Part shown: one piece after another, positions 28,305 through 36,869 of the stretch
Numbering within the stretch: position 1 is the first letter of the stretch
Layout of the letters: every line of letters begins with the position of its first letter
Assembly: GCF_034479515.1 (NCBI RefSeq)
Contig: NZ_CP140152.1
Span: forward strand, 4,030,001-4,094,000
Length of the DNA: 64,000 bases
Reading direction: 5' to 3'
From: Duganella zoogloeoides
GTDB lineage: Bacteria; Pseudomonadota; Gammaproteobacteria; Burkholderiales; Burkholderiaceae_D
The notes under the pieces: model-generated
The model's database searches: none
The model's input: the letters and a program-made list of their open reading frames with translations, nothing else
What the model was told of the DNA's origin: nothing
Program-made: the position numbers and the translations under genes

Positions 28305-29762
28305 ATGCACAAGATTGCTCTGCCAGCCGCCGCTATTAGCATGGCTTTCGTCACCGCTTCCGCATTTTCTTCCGACGCACCCAAGCTCACCGCCGACAAG
28401 CTCTACCAACAAAACTGCGCGATCTGCCACGGCGCCAGGATGGAAGGCGCGGTCGGACCGTCGCTGGTGGACAAGGAATGGCTGCACGGCGCGCCCACCA
28501 GGGACAACCTGGTCAAGATCATCGCCAAGGGCGTGCCCGAGAAAAATATGCCGGCCTGGTCGCCGGCACTGACCAACGCCCAGATCGCGCTACTGGCCGA
28601 TTACGTGGCGGCCGGTCCGAAACCGGCAAGCGCCAAGGCCATGGCAACGCCGGCCACGGCAGCCACGGCGGCCGCTGCATCTAAGGCGGCCACAGCAGCA
28701 ACCTCAGCCACGGCGGCCGATGCCGACGGCATTGATCTTTCCGGCTTCAAGCTGCCGCAAGGTTTCCGTATCAGTGTGTACGCCGATGGCGTCGATGCCG
28801 CGCGCAGCCTGGCGGTGTCGCCGAGCGGCATCGTGTATGTCGGCTCGCGCAAGGCCGGCAAGGTGTACGCACTGGTACCGCGCGCCGGCCAGAAAGCCGA
28901 GGTCATCACCATCGCTTCCGGCCTGGAAAACCCGATCGGCGTGGCGCTGCTGAACGGCGCGCTCTACGTCGGTGAAATCGGCCGCGTGATCCGCTTCGAC
29001 AATATCGACCAACACTACGCGCAACAGCCGAAGTACGCCGTGGTGAAAGTGAACCTGCCAAACGACAAATGGCACGGCGAGAAAATCATCAAGGCCGGCC
29101 CCGACGGCAAGCTGTACATCCCGGTCGGCGCCCCGTGCAATATCTGCGACACCGACGACACCAAACACGCCAAGATCTACCGCATGAACGCCGACGGCAG
29201 CGGCCTCGAAGAATACGCACGGGGCGTGCGCAACACGGTGGGCTTCGCCTTCCACCCTACAACGAAAGCGCTGTGGTTCACCGATAACGGCCGCGACGAA
29301 CTGGGCGACAACACGCCATCGTGCGAACTCAATATCGCGCCCAAAGCCGGCTTGCACTTCGGCTTCCCGTACTGCCACGGCGGCGTGCTGCCCGACCCGA
29401 AATTCGGCGCGGGCCGCCAGTGCGAAGAGTTTGTCGAACCGGTCGCCAAGCTGGGCCCGCACGTGGCACCACTCGGCCTCACCTTTTACACAGGCAAGCA
29501 GTTCCCGGAAGCGTATCGCAACAATGTCTACGTGGCCAACCACGGCTCATGGAACCGCACCACCAAGAGCGGCTACGAGGTGCGCCTGATTACGCTCTAC
29601 AACAGCAAAGTCGTCAGCGATACGGCCTTCATCAGCGGCTTCCTACGCGACGAGGAAGTCGTGGGCCGCCCGGTCGATATCGCCACGCTGGCCGATGGCT
29701 CGATGCTGGTGTCGGACGATTTTGGTGGCCGCATTTTCCGCATAACTTATGAAGGTAAATAA
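28305..29762 (+). CDS. Cytochrome c-PQQ-type sugar (sorbosone/glucose) dehydrogenase fusion
   Basis: A 485-residue periplasmic protein. A signal peptide (to ASAFS, about 22) is followed by a class I cytochrome c domain (about 25-105, haem motif CAICH, methionine ligand near KNMPAW). An Ala/Thr-rich linker (about 108-142) leads to a beta-propeller of the glucose/sorbosone dehydrogenase type (about 150-485, with GLENPIGVALL, RNTVGFAFHPTTKALWFTDNG and VANHGSWNRT). It probably oxidises an aldose or similar sugar and passes electrons to its own haem. The exact substrate is not known. It stands alone and ends at a strong terminator. Confidence 0.82.
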   Translation: MHKIALPAAAISMAFVTASAFSSDAPKLTADKLYQQNCAICHGARMEGAVGPSLVDKEWLHGAPTRDNLVKIIAKGVPEKNMPAWSPALTNAQIALLADYVAAGPKPASAKAMATPATAATAAAASKAATAATSATAADADGIDLSGFKLPQGFRISVYADGVDAARSLAVSPSGIVYVGSRKAGKVYALVPRAGQKAEVITIASGLENPIGVALLNGALYVGEIGRVIRFDNIDQHYAQQPKYAVVKVNLPNDKWHGEKIIKAGPDGKLYIPVGAPCNICDTDDTKHAKIYRMNADGSGLEEYARGVRNTVGFAFHPTTKALWFTDNGRDELGDNTPSCELNIAPKAGLHFGFPYCHGGVLPDPKFGAGRQCEEFVEPVAKLGPHVAPLGLTFYTGKQFPEAYRNNVYVANHGSWNRTTKSGYEVRLITLYNSKVVSDTAFISGFLRDEEVVGRPVDIATLADGSMLVSDDFGGRIFRITYEGK

Positions 29763-29780
29763 GGAAGAAAAACAGGACGA

Positions 29781-29817
29781 AAAAAAAGCCGCCCGGGTGA
29801 CACCAGGCGGCTTTTTT
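29781..29817. terminator. Bidirectional Rho-independent terminator
   Basis: GCCGCC (29788-29793) pairs with GGCGGC (29806-29811), flanked by seven A on the left and six T on the right. It can stop both the rightward dehydrogenase gene and the leftward pnp gene, whose stop is only 17 bases away. Confidence 0.9.
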
Positions 29818-29833
29818 GCTGAGCTAACTCAGA

Positions 29834-31954
29834 TTACTGCGCAGCAGCAGCTGCTTCTTCAGCAGCAGCTTTCATCGACAGCTTCAGGCGGCCGCGGTCG
29901 TCGGTTTCCAGGACCTTGACGCGCACTTGCTGGCCTTCTTTCAGGTAGTCGGCCACGGCGTTCACACGCTCGTTGGCGATCTGCGAAATGTGCAACAGGC
30001 CGTCTTTGCCTGGCATCACTTGCACGATGGCGCCGAAGTCCAGCAGTTTCAGCACGGTACCGTCGTAGGTTTTGCCTACTTCAACCGACGCGGTCAGTTC
30101 TTCGATGCGGCGCTTGGCTTCCTGGCCGGCAGCAGCATCGACGGAAGCGATGGTGACCACGCCTTCGTCGCTGATGTCGATCTGGGTGCCGGTCTCTTCG
30201 GTCAGCGCGCGGATCACGGCGCCGCCTTTGCCGATTACGTCACGGATTTTTTCCGGATTGATCTTGATGGTGATCAGGCGCGGTGCGAAATCGGACAGTT
30301 CCGTTTTCACGGTTGGCATGGCTTTTTGCATTTCGCCCAGGATATGCTCGCGGCCTTCCTTGGCTTGCGCCAGTGCCACTTGCATGATTTCCTTGGTGAT
30401 GCCCTGGATCTTGATGTCCATCTGCAGCGCGGTGATACCGTTGCGGGTACCAGCAACCTTGAAGTCCATGTCGCCCAGGTGATCTTCGTCGCCCAGGATG
30501 TCCGACAGCACGGCAAACTTGCCGCCGTCCTTGATCAGGCCCATGGCGATACCGGCCACGTGCTCTTTCATCGGCACGCCGGCATCCATCAGCGCCAGGC
30601 AGCCGCCGCAGACCGACGCCATCGACGACGAACCGTTCGATTCGGTGATTTCCGACACCAGGCGCACAGCGTAGCTGAACTCGTCAGCTTCCGGCAGCGC
30701 AGCGATCAGCGCGCGCTTGGCCAGGCGGCCGTGGCCGACTTCGCGGCGCTTCGGCGTACCGACGCGGCCGGTTTCGCCGGTGGCGAACGGTGGCATGTTG
30801 TAATGCAGCATGAAGGAGTCGGTGAACTCGCCCATCAGTGCATCGATCTTTTGCGAATCGCGGGCGGTGCCCAGGGTTGCTACGACCAGGGCCTGGGTTT
30901 CGCCACGGGTAAACAGTGCCGAACCGTGGGTACGCGGCAGGACCGAGGTGCGGATCGAGATCGGACGCACGGTGCGGGTGTCGCGGCCGTCGATGCGTGG
31001 CTCGCCTTCGAGGATCTGCGAACGCACGACCTTGGCTTCCATGTCGAACAGGATGTTGCCAACTTCGACGCCGTCCGGCGACACGGCGCCAGCGGCAGCC
31101 GCTTCGGCGCCCAGTTCAGCGACGACTTCCGAGTGCATCGAACGCAGCTTGTCGGTACGTGCCTGCTTGTCGCGGGTTTGATACGCTTCGCGGATTTTCG
31201 CTTCGGCGAAGTGGGTCACGCGGCCGATCAGCGCTTCGTTTTTCGCTGGCGCGGTCCACACTTGTTCCGGCTTGCCGCCGTCGCGTACCAGGTCATGGAT
31301 GGCGTCGATGACAGCTTTCATCTGGGTGTGGCCAAAGACCACGGCGCCGAGCATGATTTCTTCGGACAGCTGCTTGGCTTCCGATTCCACCATCAGCACG
31401 GCCGCTTCGGTACCTGCAACGACCAGGTCCATCTGCGAGGTTTTCAGCTGTTCAACCGTTGGGTTGAGAATGTACTGGCCATTGGCGTAACCCACGCGGG
31501 CAGCGCCGATCGGGCCGTTGAACGGCACGCCCGACACGCACAATGCGGCCGAAGCGCCGATCATCGAAGCGATGTCAGGATCGATTTCCGGGTTGACCGA
31601 CAGCACGTGAATGATCACTTGCACTTCGTTCATATAGCCCTCTGGGAACAGCGGGCGGATAGGACGGTCGATCAGACGCGACGTCAGGGTTTCTTTTTCC
31701 GAAGGGCGGCCTTCACGTTTGAAGAAACCACCGGGAATCTTGCCGGCTGCATAGGTCTTTTCAAGGTAATCGACGGTCAGCGGGAAGAAGTCCTGGCCCG
31801 GCTTGGCATCCTTGCGCGCCACCACGGTAGCCAGTACGACGGTGTCTTCAATCGACACCAGCACTGCGCCAGAGGCTTGGCGAGCGATTTCGCCGGTTTC
31901 CAGCGTGACCGTGTGCTGGCCGTACTGGAAGGTTTTCGTAACTTTATTAAACAT
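29834..31954 (-). CDS. pnp: Polyribonucleotide nucleotidyltransferase (PNPase)
   Basis: A 706-residue 3'-5' phosphorolytic exoribonuclease of mRNA decay. Two RNase PH-like domains (about 10-230 and 310-545) are joined by a helical domain, then KH ([20 protein letters not shown], about 555-615) and S1 (about 620-690) RNA-binding domains. The length matches the family. It lies downstream of rpsO on the same strand with a 223-base gap containing a strong hairpin. In E. coli the rpsO-pnp order is the same and RNase III cuts in this gap for PNPase autoregulation. Confidence 0.98.
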   Translation of the reverse strand: MFNKVTKTFQYGQHTVTLETGEIARQASGAVLVSIEDTVVLATVVARKDAKPGQDFFPLTVDYLEKTYAAGKIPGGFFKREGRPSEKETLTSRLIDRPIRPLFPEGYMNEVQVIIHVLSVNPEIDPDIASMIGASAALCVSGVPFNGPIGAARVGYANGQYILNPTVEQLKTSQMDLVVAGTEAAVLMVESEAKQLSEEIMLGAVVFGHTQMKAVIDAIHDLVRDGGKPEQVWTAPAKNEALIGRVTHFAEAKIREAYQTRDKQARTDKLRSMHSEVVAELGAEAAAAGAVSPDGVEVGNILFDMEAKVVRSQILEGEPRIDGRDTRTVRPISIRTSVLPRTHGSALFTRGETQALVVATLGTARDSQKIDALMGEFTDSFMLHYNMPPFATGETGRVGTPKRREVGHGRLAKRALIAALPEADEFSYAVRLVSEITESNGSSSMASVCGGCLALMDAGVPMKEHVAGIAMGLIKDGGKFAVLSDILGDEDHLGDMDFKVAGTRNGITALQMDIKIQGITKEIMQVALAQAKEGREHILGEMQKAMPTVKTELSDFAPRLITIKINPEKIRDVIGKGGAVIRALTEETGTQIDISDEGVVTIASVDAAAGQEAKRRIEELTASVEVGKTYDGTVLKLLDFGAIVQVMPGKDGLLHISQIANERVNAVADYLKEGQQVRVKVLETDDRGRLKLSMKAAAEEAAAAAQ

Positions 31955-32117
31955 GGGTAAATCCCTTTCTATTTGCCGACAGATTTTCAGGCGCTGTCGT
32001 TCACCTCACCACGGGCGGCATCTGTGGCTGCCGCCTTTGCTACACTTGCTCTTAACACCATGCCAGCTTGTCAAATGACTATTCCAGCTAGCAATTTTTT
32101 CGTCTGCACAAATGACA

Positions 32118-32151
32118 AAATGCCTGCGACAGTAAACTGGCGCAGGCATTT
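32118..32151 (-). terminator. rpsO-pnp intergenic hairpin
   Basis: An 11-bp perfect stem (AAATGCCTGCG at 32118-32128 with CGCAGGCATTT at 32141-32151) begins 27 bases after the rpsO stop on the leftward strand. It is followed by only a short T run (TTTTG). It is likely a weak terminator or processing stem between rpsO and pnp, like the equivalent element in E. coli. Confidence 0.65.
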
Positions 32152-32177
32152 CTTTTGAAGCTAAGGGCGCAATAAAA

Positions 32178-32447
32178 TTACTTACGCAGACCCAGTTTGG
32201 CGATCAGATCGCGGTAACGGGTAGCATCCTTGTTCTTCAGGTACGACAGCAGGCTTTTACGACGGTTAACCATCATGATCAGACCGCGACGCGAGTGGTG
32301 ATCCTTGCTGTGGGCCTTGAAGTGGCCGTTCAGTTCGTTGATGCGGGCGGTCAGCAGTGCAACTTGCACTTCTGGCGAGCCGGTGTCTTTTTGGCCACGG
32401 GCGTTGTCCGCGATGATCGCGGCTTTGTTGATGTTTTCTACGGTCAT
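32178..32447 (-). CDS. rpsO: 30S ribosomal protein S15
   Basis: An 89-residue ribosomal protein that binds 16S rRNA and helps assemble the platform of the small subunit. The family core is [22 protein letters not shown] and [21 protein letters not shown]. The start at 32447 (MTVENINKA) is supported by AAAGG 8 bases upstream; an in-frame start 18 bases earlier is less likely. Its leader contains a start-proximal hairpin (see 32504-32541). Confidence 0.97.
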   Translation of the reverse strand: MTVENINKAAIIADNARGQKDTGSPEVQVALLTARINELNGHFKAHSKDHHSRRGLIMMVNRRKSLLSYLKNKDATRYRDLIAKLGLRK

Positions 32448-32503
32448 GATATTTACCTTTAACATGCGGTGCGCGGAGTCTGAACCCTGCCCACCGTGAT
32501 TTC

Positions 32504-32541
32504 AAAAAAACTGGTCCGAAAAGACCAGACCCGCAAGTATA
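32504..32541 (-). promoter_or_regulatory. rpsO promoter -10 and start-proximal terminator-like hairpin
   Basis: Leftward, a -10 box TATACT (32536-32541) is followed almost at once by CTGGTCTTTTCGGACCAG (32511-32528), a perfect 6-bp stem with a 6-base loop, then seven T (32504-32510). If transcription starts about 7 bases past the -10, the RNA begins with this terminator-like stem. Two more palindromes lie upstream: GTACTCATTGAGTAC (32560-32574), about where a -35 would be, and CTGCTCCT/AGGAGCAG (32596-32615). Confidence 0.5.
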
Positions 32542-32711
32542 GCGGAAAATGGCCGGCATGTACTCATTGAGTACGACAATTGCTGAATATTCTGCCTGCT
32601 CCTGAGTAGGAGCAGTCCCACGTGTAGCTTGGGAGTGCGCCGACGTTAAATCAACTGTGTGATTGATATGATCCGCCCATACCGTCACGCAACTTTTTTT
32701 ATGGAGTAGTC

Positions 32712-33524
32712 ATGTCTTTCCGCACCCCGTCCGCCCGTACCGCCATCTATACCGCCTCCCTGCTGGCGCTGTCCACTGTCTCCGCGCTGGCGTTTGCCCA
32801 GCCATCGCCGGCGCTGGACCGCGCCAGCCTGTCGGTCGGTGCGTTCTACACCGAGCCGCGCATCAAGGTCGAGGGCGATACCGAGTACGGCCGCATCGAC
32901 ACCGGCACCTACAAGGGCGATAAAACCACCCTGCCGCGCGTCAAGGCCTCGGTACTGATCGGCGACTCGCATGGCTTCGACTTCGACTACTACCGCTACG
33001 ACAAAGATTACAACCCCGGCCTGTCCGGCAGCACCAACTTCAACGGCCAGCCGCTGACCGGCAACGGCCGCCTGAACGCCAAGCTGCGCCTGGACCTGGC
33101 CAGCATCGCCTACAAATGGTGGCTGGGCCAGGGCAATGACGTGTTCGGCATCGGCATCGGTGGCGCCTATTACCGCGCCGGTATCGAGGGCACGGCCAAT
33201 GGTTCGATCAACGGCATTTCCGGTAACGCCCGCTACGACGAAAGCGAAAGCGCCTGGGCGCCGCTGCTGGAACTCGGTTATCGCCACCAGTTCTCGCCAG
33301 AAGCACGCTTTTATGCCAATGCCAATGGCATCAAGAAAAACGGCGGCAACGTCAATGGCCATATCTACGGCGGCTCGGTCGGCATGGAATGGTATGTGAC
33401 GCCGATGGTCGGCGTGGTGGCGGAATACACGGCCTCCAAGATCAGCCTGCGCCGCGACCGCGACGACACCGCTGTCAACGTGCGCCTGAACGGCCCTGCT
33501 GCCTACCTCAAAGTGCGCTTCTGA
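32712..33524 (+). CDS. Outer-membrane beta-barrel protein, unknown function
   Basis: A 270-residue protein with a signal peptide (to LAFAQ, about 30) followed by alternating amphipathic strands. Examples are FDFDYYRYD, LRLDLASIAYKWWLG, GIGIGGAYYRAGIEG and AYLKVRF; the last ends in Phe as outer-membrane proteins do. About eight to ten strands fit a small barrel. A ribosome binding site (ATGGAG) precedes it. It is divergent from rpsO and has no co-transcribed neighbour. I do not recognise a specific family, and no catalytic residues stand out. Confidence 0.7.
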   Translation: MSFRTPSARTAIYTASLLALSTVSALAFAQPSPALDRASLSVGAFYTEPRIKVEGDTEYGRIDTGTYKGDKTTLPRVKASVLIGDSHGFDFDYYRYDKDYNPGLSGSTNFNGQPLTGNGRLNAKLRLDLASIAYKWWLGQGNDVFGIGIGGAYYRAGIEGTANGSINGISGNARYDESESAWAPLLELGYRHQFSPEARFYANANGIKKNGGNVNGHIYGGSVGMEWYVTPMVGVVAEYTASKISLRRDRDDTAVNVRLNGPAAYLKVRF

Positions 33525-33596
33525 TCTTCCACGCTGTTCGCTTGCTGTGGCAACGCGTGGACTTGTCCGCGCGTGCCACACTCCCCTGCTTGCCTA

Positions 33597-33620
33597 TCAA
33601 TCATTCGATTGATTATTTTT
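33597..33620 (+). terminator. Probable terminator of the outer-membrane protein gene
   Basis: TCAATC/GATTGA stem with a 4-base loop followed by TTATTTTT. The stem is AT-rich and weak, but a stronger stem (33546-33580, TGTGGCA with TGCCACA enclosing CGCG/CGCG) precedes it. Confidence 0.5.
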
Positions 33621-33689
33621 ACACCTCCCAGCGTTTGCGGTTTTGGCAACATGTAGAATTGTTGTCATTCATAAACCTATTTCATTCCC

Positions 33690-34763
33690 ATGAAAAAAGC
33701 TCTCGCAGTGCTGGCGCTGTCCCTGTTTGTGCTACCAGCCATGGCGGCCACTTCCATGGCCCATATCCAGCCCGGCAGTTGCGAAAAGCCGGCATGGCCG
33801 CGCGAGTCGCTGCGTGCGCTGGAAAAGGGCCGCGTGATCGTGGCGTTCCTGGTGGGCGCAGACGGCAAGCTGAACGAGACGACCGTGCTGCGTTCAAGCG
33901 GTTTTGCGCGCCTCGACCGCGCTTCCGTCGAGGGCCTGGCGCTGTGCCAGTTCAAGCCCGCCATCGAAGACGGCAAGCCCATCGCCGCATGGGCACGCAT
34001 CGCCTACGTCTGGTCGTTCGAAAACCAGGGCCTGAGCTCGTCGGAACTGTCGGCGATGGAACGCAGCGCGCGCCAGGGCGCCGCTGCCAGCCAGTTCGAA
34101 CTGGGCAAGATTTATCTGAGCGGCCGTGCCGGCAAACGCAATGTGGAAGCCGGTACGCAGTGGATACGGCGCGCCGCCGACCAGGGCCTGGCTGGCGCGC
34201 AGGTGGCCATGGCGCTCACGCAAATCAGTTCCACCCGCTTCAACAATGCCTCGGACGAGACCGTGGACTGGCTGCGCAAGGCCGCAGCACAAGACCACCC
34301 GGCAGGCCAGTACCTGCTGGCGCGGGTACTGATGGCACAAGGAAAAATGGCAGAAGCCCAGCCCCTGATGGACCGCGCGGTGGCGCAACAGCATCCCGAG
34401 GCAATGTCGCTGGCGGGCGTGCAGTTGCTCGACAGCGGACGCAGCGAAGACTTGCCGCGCGCCACGGCCCTGCTGCAACAGGCGGCGGCCAAGGGTGACA
34501 ACAACGCCCACTGGATGCTGGCCGAAAGCTATGCGATCGGCCGGGGCCTGCCGCAAAGTAACGAGCTGGCGGTGGAACACTTCCGGCCAGCGGCAATCGC
34601 CGGGATCGGCCCGGCCCAGCGCGAACTCGGATTGGCCTATGCCAACGGCAAAGGCATCAAGCAGGATGCGGCACTGGCCAAACTCTGGCGCGATGCCGCT
34701 GATGAGACCGACAAGCGCAAAGCCAGGGCAGAGTCCGAGGCACAGGCGAACCCTGACAAATAA
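33690..34763 (+). CDS. TonB C-terminal domain-Sel1 repeat fusion protein
   Basis: A 357-residue exported protein. The signal peptide ends near AMAAT (about 20). Residues about 27-110 look like a TonB C-terminal domain (PAWPRESLRALEKGRVIVAF, then KPAIEDGKPIAAWARIAYVW). From about 125 to 345 come Sel1-type repeats (QFELGKIYLSGRAG, AHWMLAESYAIGRGL, RELGLAYANGKGI). No transmembrane anchor other than the signal peptide is seen, so it is probably periplasmic. The combination suggests a protein-protein adaptor. Its role is unknown. A Sel1 fragment follows it. Confidence 0.75.
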   Translation: MKKALAVLALSLFVLPAMAATSMAHIQPGSCEKPAWPRESLRALEKGRVIVAFLVGADGKLNETTVLRSSGFARLDRASVEGLALCQFKPAIEDGKPIAAWARIAYVWSFENQGLSSSELSAMERSARQGAAASQFELGKIYLSGRAGKRNVEAGTQWIRRAADQGLAGAQVAMALTQISSTRFNNASDETVDWLRKAAAQDHPAGQYLLARVLMAQGKMAEAQPLMDRAVAQQHPEAMSLAGVQLLDSGRSEDLPRATALLQQAAAKGDNNAHWMLAESYAIGRGLPQSNELAVEHFRPAAIAGIGPAQRELGLAYANGKGIKQDAALAKLWRDAADETDKRKARAESEAQANPDK

Positions 34764-34790
34764 CTATGAAAATTTCCTAGTGGCATGTAA

Positions 34791-34922
34791 TGGCGTGTAA
34801 GCGCACTGGCCGGCTTCTACGAAAACGGCCGTGGTGTGAACAAGAACCCCGAGCGGGCCAAGCGCCTGATGCAGGAAGCAAGTGAAGCGCCCACGGCGAG
34901 CGCAGCAGCTGCCGGCCGATAA
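34791..34922 (+). pseudogene. Sel1-repeat gene remnant
   Basis: A stretch without a start codon reads ALAGFYENGRGVNKNPERAK and then RLMQEASEAPTASAAAAGR before TAA at 34920. It is clearly the end of another Sel1-repeat protein. The frame is closed upstream by a stop at 34788. It lies 27 bases past the stop of the intact Sel1 gene, which suggests a tandem duplicate that lost its 5' part, or a rearranged original C-terminus. Confidence 0.6.
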
Positions 34923-34999
34923 ACGTCCGCAAGCTGCGCTGCTGCCTGCATGCCTCCTCCGGGAACAGGCTGCAGGTTGGCGTGGATGGCGCAGCGGCC

Positions 35000-35698
35000 T
35001 CAGCCGCTGTCGTCGCCAAACAACTCGGCCAGCGCCAGCTTGCCGCTGGGCGGCACCGCCAGCGCGCGGCTGTCGCTGCTGCGCAGCAACCATCCGCGTT
35101 CGATAAAATTCTCGAGCAGCGTCACTGCCAGCGGACCGGCGAAGTGATCGCGCCGCTCCGACCAGTCCACGCAGCCGTACAGTTGCCGCCTTGCCGGCAC
35201 GCCTTCGGCGGGCAGCGCCACGCCCAGCGCCAGCAGGCGCCGTCGGCCTTCCGGTGTCAGCGGATAATCGTGGGCGCCCGGCGTAACCCAACCGCGCGCG
35301 ATGAAACATCGGCACAGGTCCACGCCCAGCACGCCGGCCAGGTGGCCATAGCACGTGCGCGCGTGGCGCAGCCCGGTCATGGCCGGCGCCTGCCAGCGCG
35401 TGGTTTCGGGCAGCGCGCCGTCGGCTACGCGCAGCAACGCTTCCAGCGCGTGCGCGACATTGGCGTCGGCCAGCATGTAATAGCGATGCCGCCCTTGGGC
35501 GCGCACGCGGGCCAGGCCTTCGTCCACCAGCAGCTTCAAATGCTGCGAAGCGGTGGGCGCGGCGACACCGGCGTGGGTGGCGAGGTCGGTGGCGGTGTAG
35601 TAGCGGCCGTCGAGCAGGCGCGACAACATCAGCGCCCGCGTGGGGTCGCCGATGGCGGCGGCCACGCGGGCAAAGCGTGGTTGCGCGGCGGTGTTCAT
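35000..35698 (-). CDS. ArsR-family winged-helix regulator
   Basis: A 232-residue regulator. Residues about 8-95 form the ArsR helix-turn-helix (RVAAAIGDPTRALMLSRLLD, TATDLATHAGVAAPTASQHL). The C-terminal part contains HARTCYGHLAGVLGV, typical of a larger ArsR subgroup that lacks the classical ELCVCD metal site. The start at 35698 overlaps the monooxygenase stop (ATGA). The operon order is NIPSNAP, monooxygenase, regulator, so it may repress its own operon. The inducer is unknown; cysteines in the C-terminal part could sense metal or electrophiles. Confidence 0.82.
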   Translation of the reverse strand: MNTAAQPRFARVAAAIGDPTRALMLSRLLDGRYYTATDLATHAGVAAPTASQHLKLLVDEGLARVRAQGRHRYYMLADANVAHALEALLRVADGALPETTRWQAPAMTGLRHARTCYGHLAGVLGVDLCRCFIARGWVTPGAHDYPLTPEGRRRLLALGVALPAEGVPARRQLYGCVDWSERRDHFAGPLAVTLLENFIERGWLLRSSDSRALAVPPSGKLALAELFGDDSG

Positions 35699-36129
35699 GC
35701 CGGGTCCGGCGCAGGAGGCATAGTCGGCATGACTGGCTTGGTCGGCATGACTGGCGTGGTCGGCGTGGCCGAGGGGGCCGACGTGGCGCACACACGCGGC
35801 GGCTGAAACGGCGGCGCCTGCTCGCGCGCCATCAGGCCGTAGTCGCGCACGACCTCGGCCACGCGCAGGCGGTAATGCTCGAACACGCCGGCGCGGCCGG
35901 CCGACTGGGCGGCGCGGTGCGCCTCGCGTTCGCGCCAGGCGCGCACCGCCGCCTCGTCGCGCCAGAAGGACAGCGACAGCAGCTGGTCCGGATCGCTGAT
36001 GCTGGTATAGCGCTCGACCGAGATAAACCCATCGACCTGCGCCAGCAGCGGCCCCAGCTGCGCAGCGCGCGCCAGGTACTCGGCGCGGCCAGCCGCGCTC
36101 GGCACGACTTCAAATATGACGGCGATCAT
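35695..36129 (-). CDS. Antibiotic biosynthesis monooxygenase (ABM)-domain protein
   Basis: A 144-residue protein. Residues 1-100 have the dimeric alpha-beta barrel ABM fold (MIAVIFEVVPSAAGRAEYLA, SVERYTSISDPDQLLSLSFW). Related proteins degrade haem or quinone-like compounds, or are of unknown role. The tail (about 120-144) is an unusual Pro/Met/Thr repeat coded by an 18-base tandem repeat (35723-35773). GGAGG lies 7 bases before the start. It is coupled to the ArsR gene by a 4-base overlap. Confidence 0.78.
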   Translation of the reverse strand: MIAVIFEVVPSAAGRAEYLARAAQLGPLLAQVDGFISVERYTSISDPDQLLSLSFWRDEAAVRAWREREAHRAAQSAGRAGVFEHYRLRVAEVVRDYGLMAREQAPPFQPPRVCATSAPSATPTTPVMPTKPVMPTMPPAPDPA

Positions 36130-36184
36130 TGCGCGCCCTCCGGGAAGAATATGGTGGCGCCATTGTAGGCCAGCGGCGCCTGCT

Positions 36185-36529
36185 TCACCGTGCCACCAGC
36201 GCCAGCGGCGGCAGGCAGAACGCGCCATCGACCGCCTCCACGAAAGTACGCTGCTCGCGCAGGATGAAACGCTGACTGCGGGCGAGCTCGAAATTGGCCC
36301 GCGCCTCGTCGTCGGCGCGCAGACTGGCGCGATAGGCCTCGTAAGCCGCCAGCGACTCGAAAGCCACCAGCCCCCACGCCTCGTCGTTGGTGCCTTCGTG
36401 CGGCAGGAAGTAGCCAAGCAAGTGGCCGCCCAGGCGCGGAATGATGCGGCCCCAGTTTTCGGCATACAGGCGGAAGGCATCGCGCTGGAACGGGTCGATC
36501 TGGTAGCGAATGAAACAAGTGATGGTCAT
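36185..36529 (-). CDS. NIPSNAP-family protein
   Basis: A 114-residue cytoplasmic protein with the ferredoxin-like fold of the NIPSNAP family ([38 protein letters not shown]). The family's function is poorly known. The start at 36529 has AGGGG 6 bases upstream. It is the first gene of a three-gene operon with the ABM protein (55-base gap) and the ArsR regulator. Two small alpha-beta barrel proteins under an ArsR regulator suggest a stress or detoxification unit, by inference. Confidence 0.78.
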   Translation of the reverse strand: MTITCFIRYQIDPFQRDAFRLYAENWGRIIPRLGGHLLGYFLPHEGTNDEAWGLVAFESLAAYEAYRASLRADDEARANFELARSQRFILREQRTFVEAVDGAFCLPPLALVAR

Positions 36530-36869
36530 GTCAGCCCCTGGTAATGGAAACAGCGGACAGGATAACCAGGCGGGGATAGGCATGCTTCGGCCTGGAACGA
36601 AGTATTATTTGTGCGCAGTTGGAGCAACAGCGAGTCTGCCGCGTGGCGGCGCCGCTTGGTCGGCGGCAAGGAGGCAGCGCCTCGCGCTACCATGGCAGCG
36701 GGGCCAAGGCCCGAGCAAGCAGCAGGGCGCATGCGACGGCGGGCAACGCCGGCCCTGCCATGCGCTGCCGGCATCTATCCGACTTAGCGCTGCGCCTCCC
36801 TCCTACTCAAACACGTTTGGCACGATGAAACAATGGTCGCTCCATCACACCTAGCAAAAAGGAGCCAGC
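36530..36869. other. 340-base divergent intergenic region
   Basis: The region between the leftward NIPSNAP operon and the rightward Gly/Ser-rich gene should contain both promoters. I see the AAGGAG ribosome binding site just before 36870 and no clear operator, RNA gene or repeat. It is GC-rich in the middle, with no coding sequence I can support. Confidence 0.4.

Noticed and set aside
34764..35795. 343-residue Arg-rich frame in the ArsR region
   Set aside because: It is a frame shadow of the ArsR gene; composition is extreme and no domain is present.
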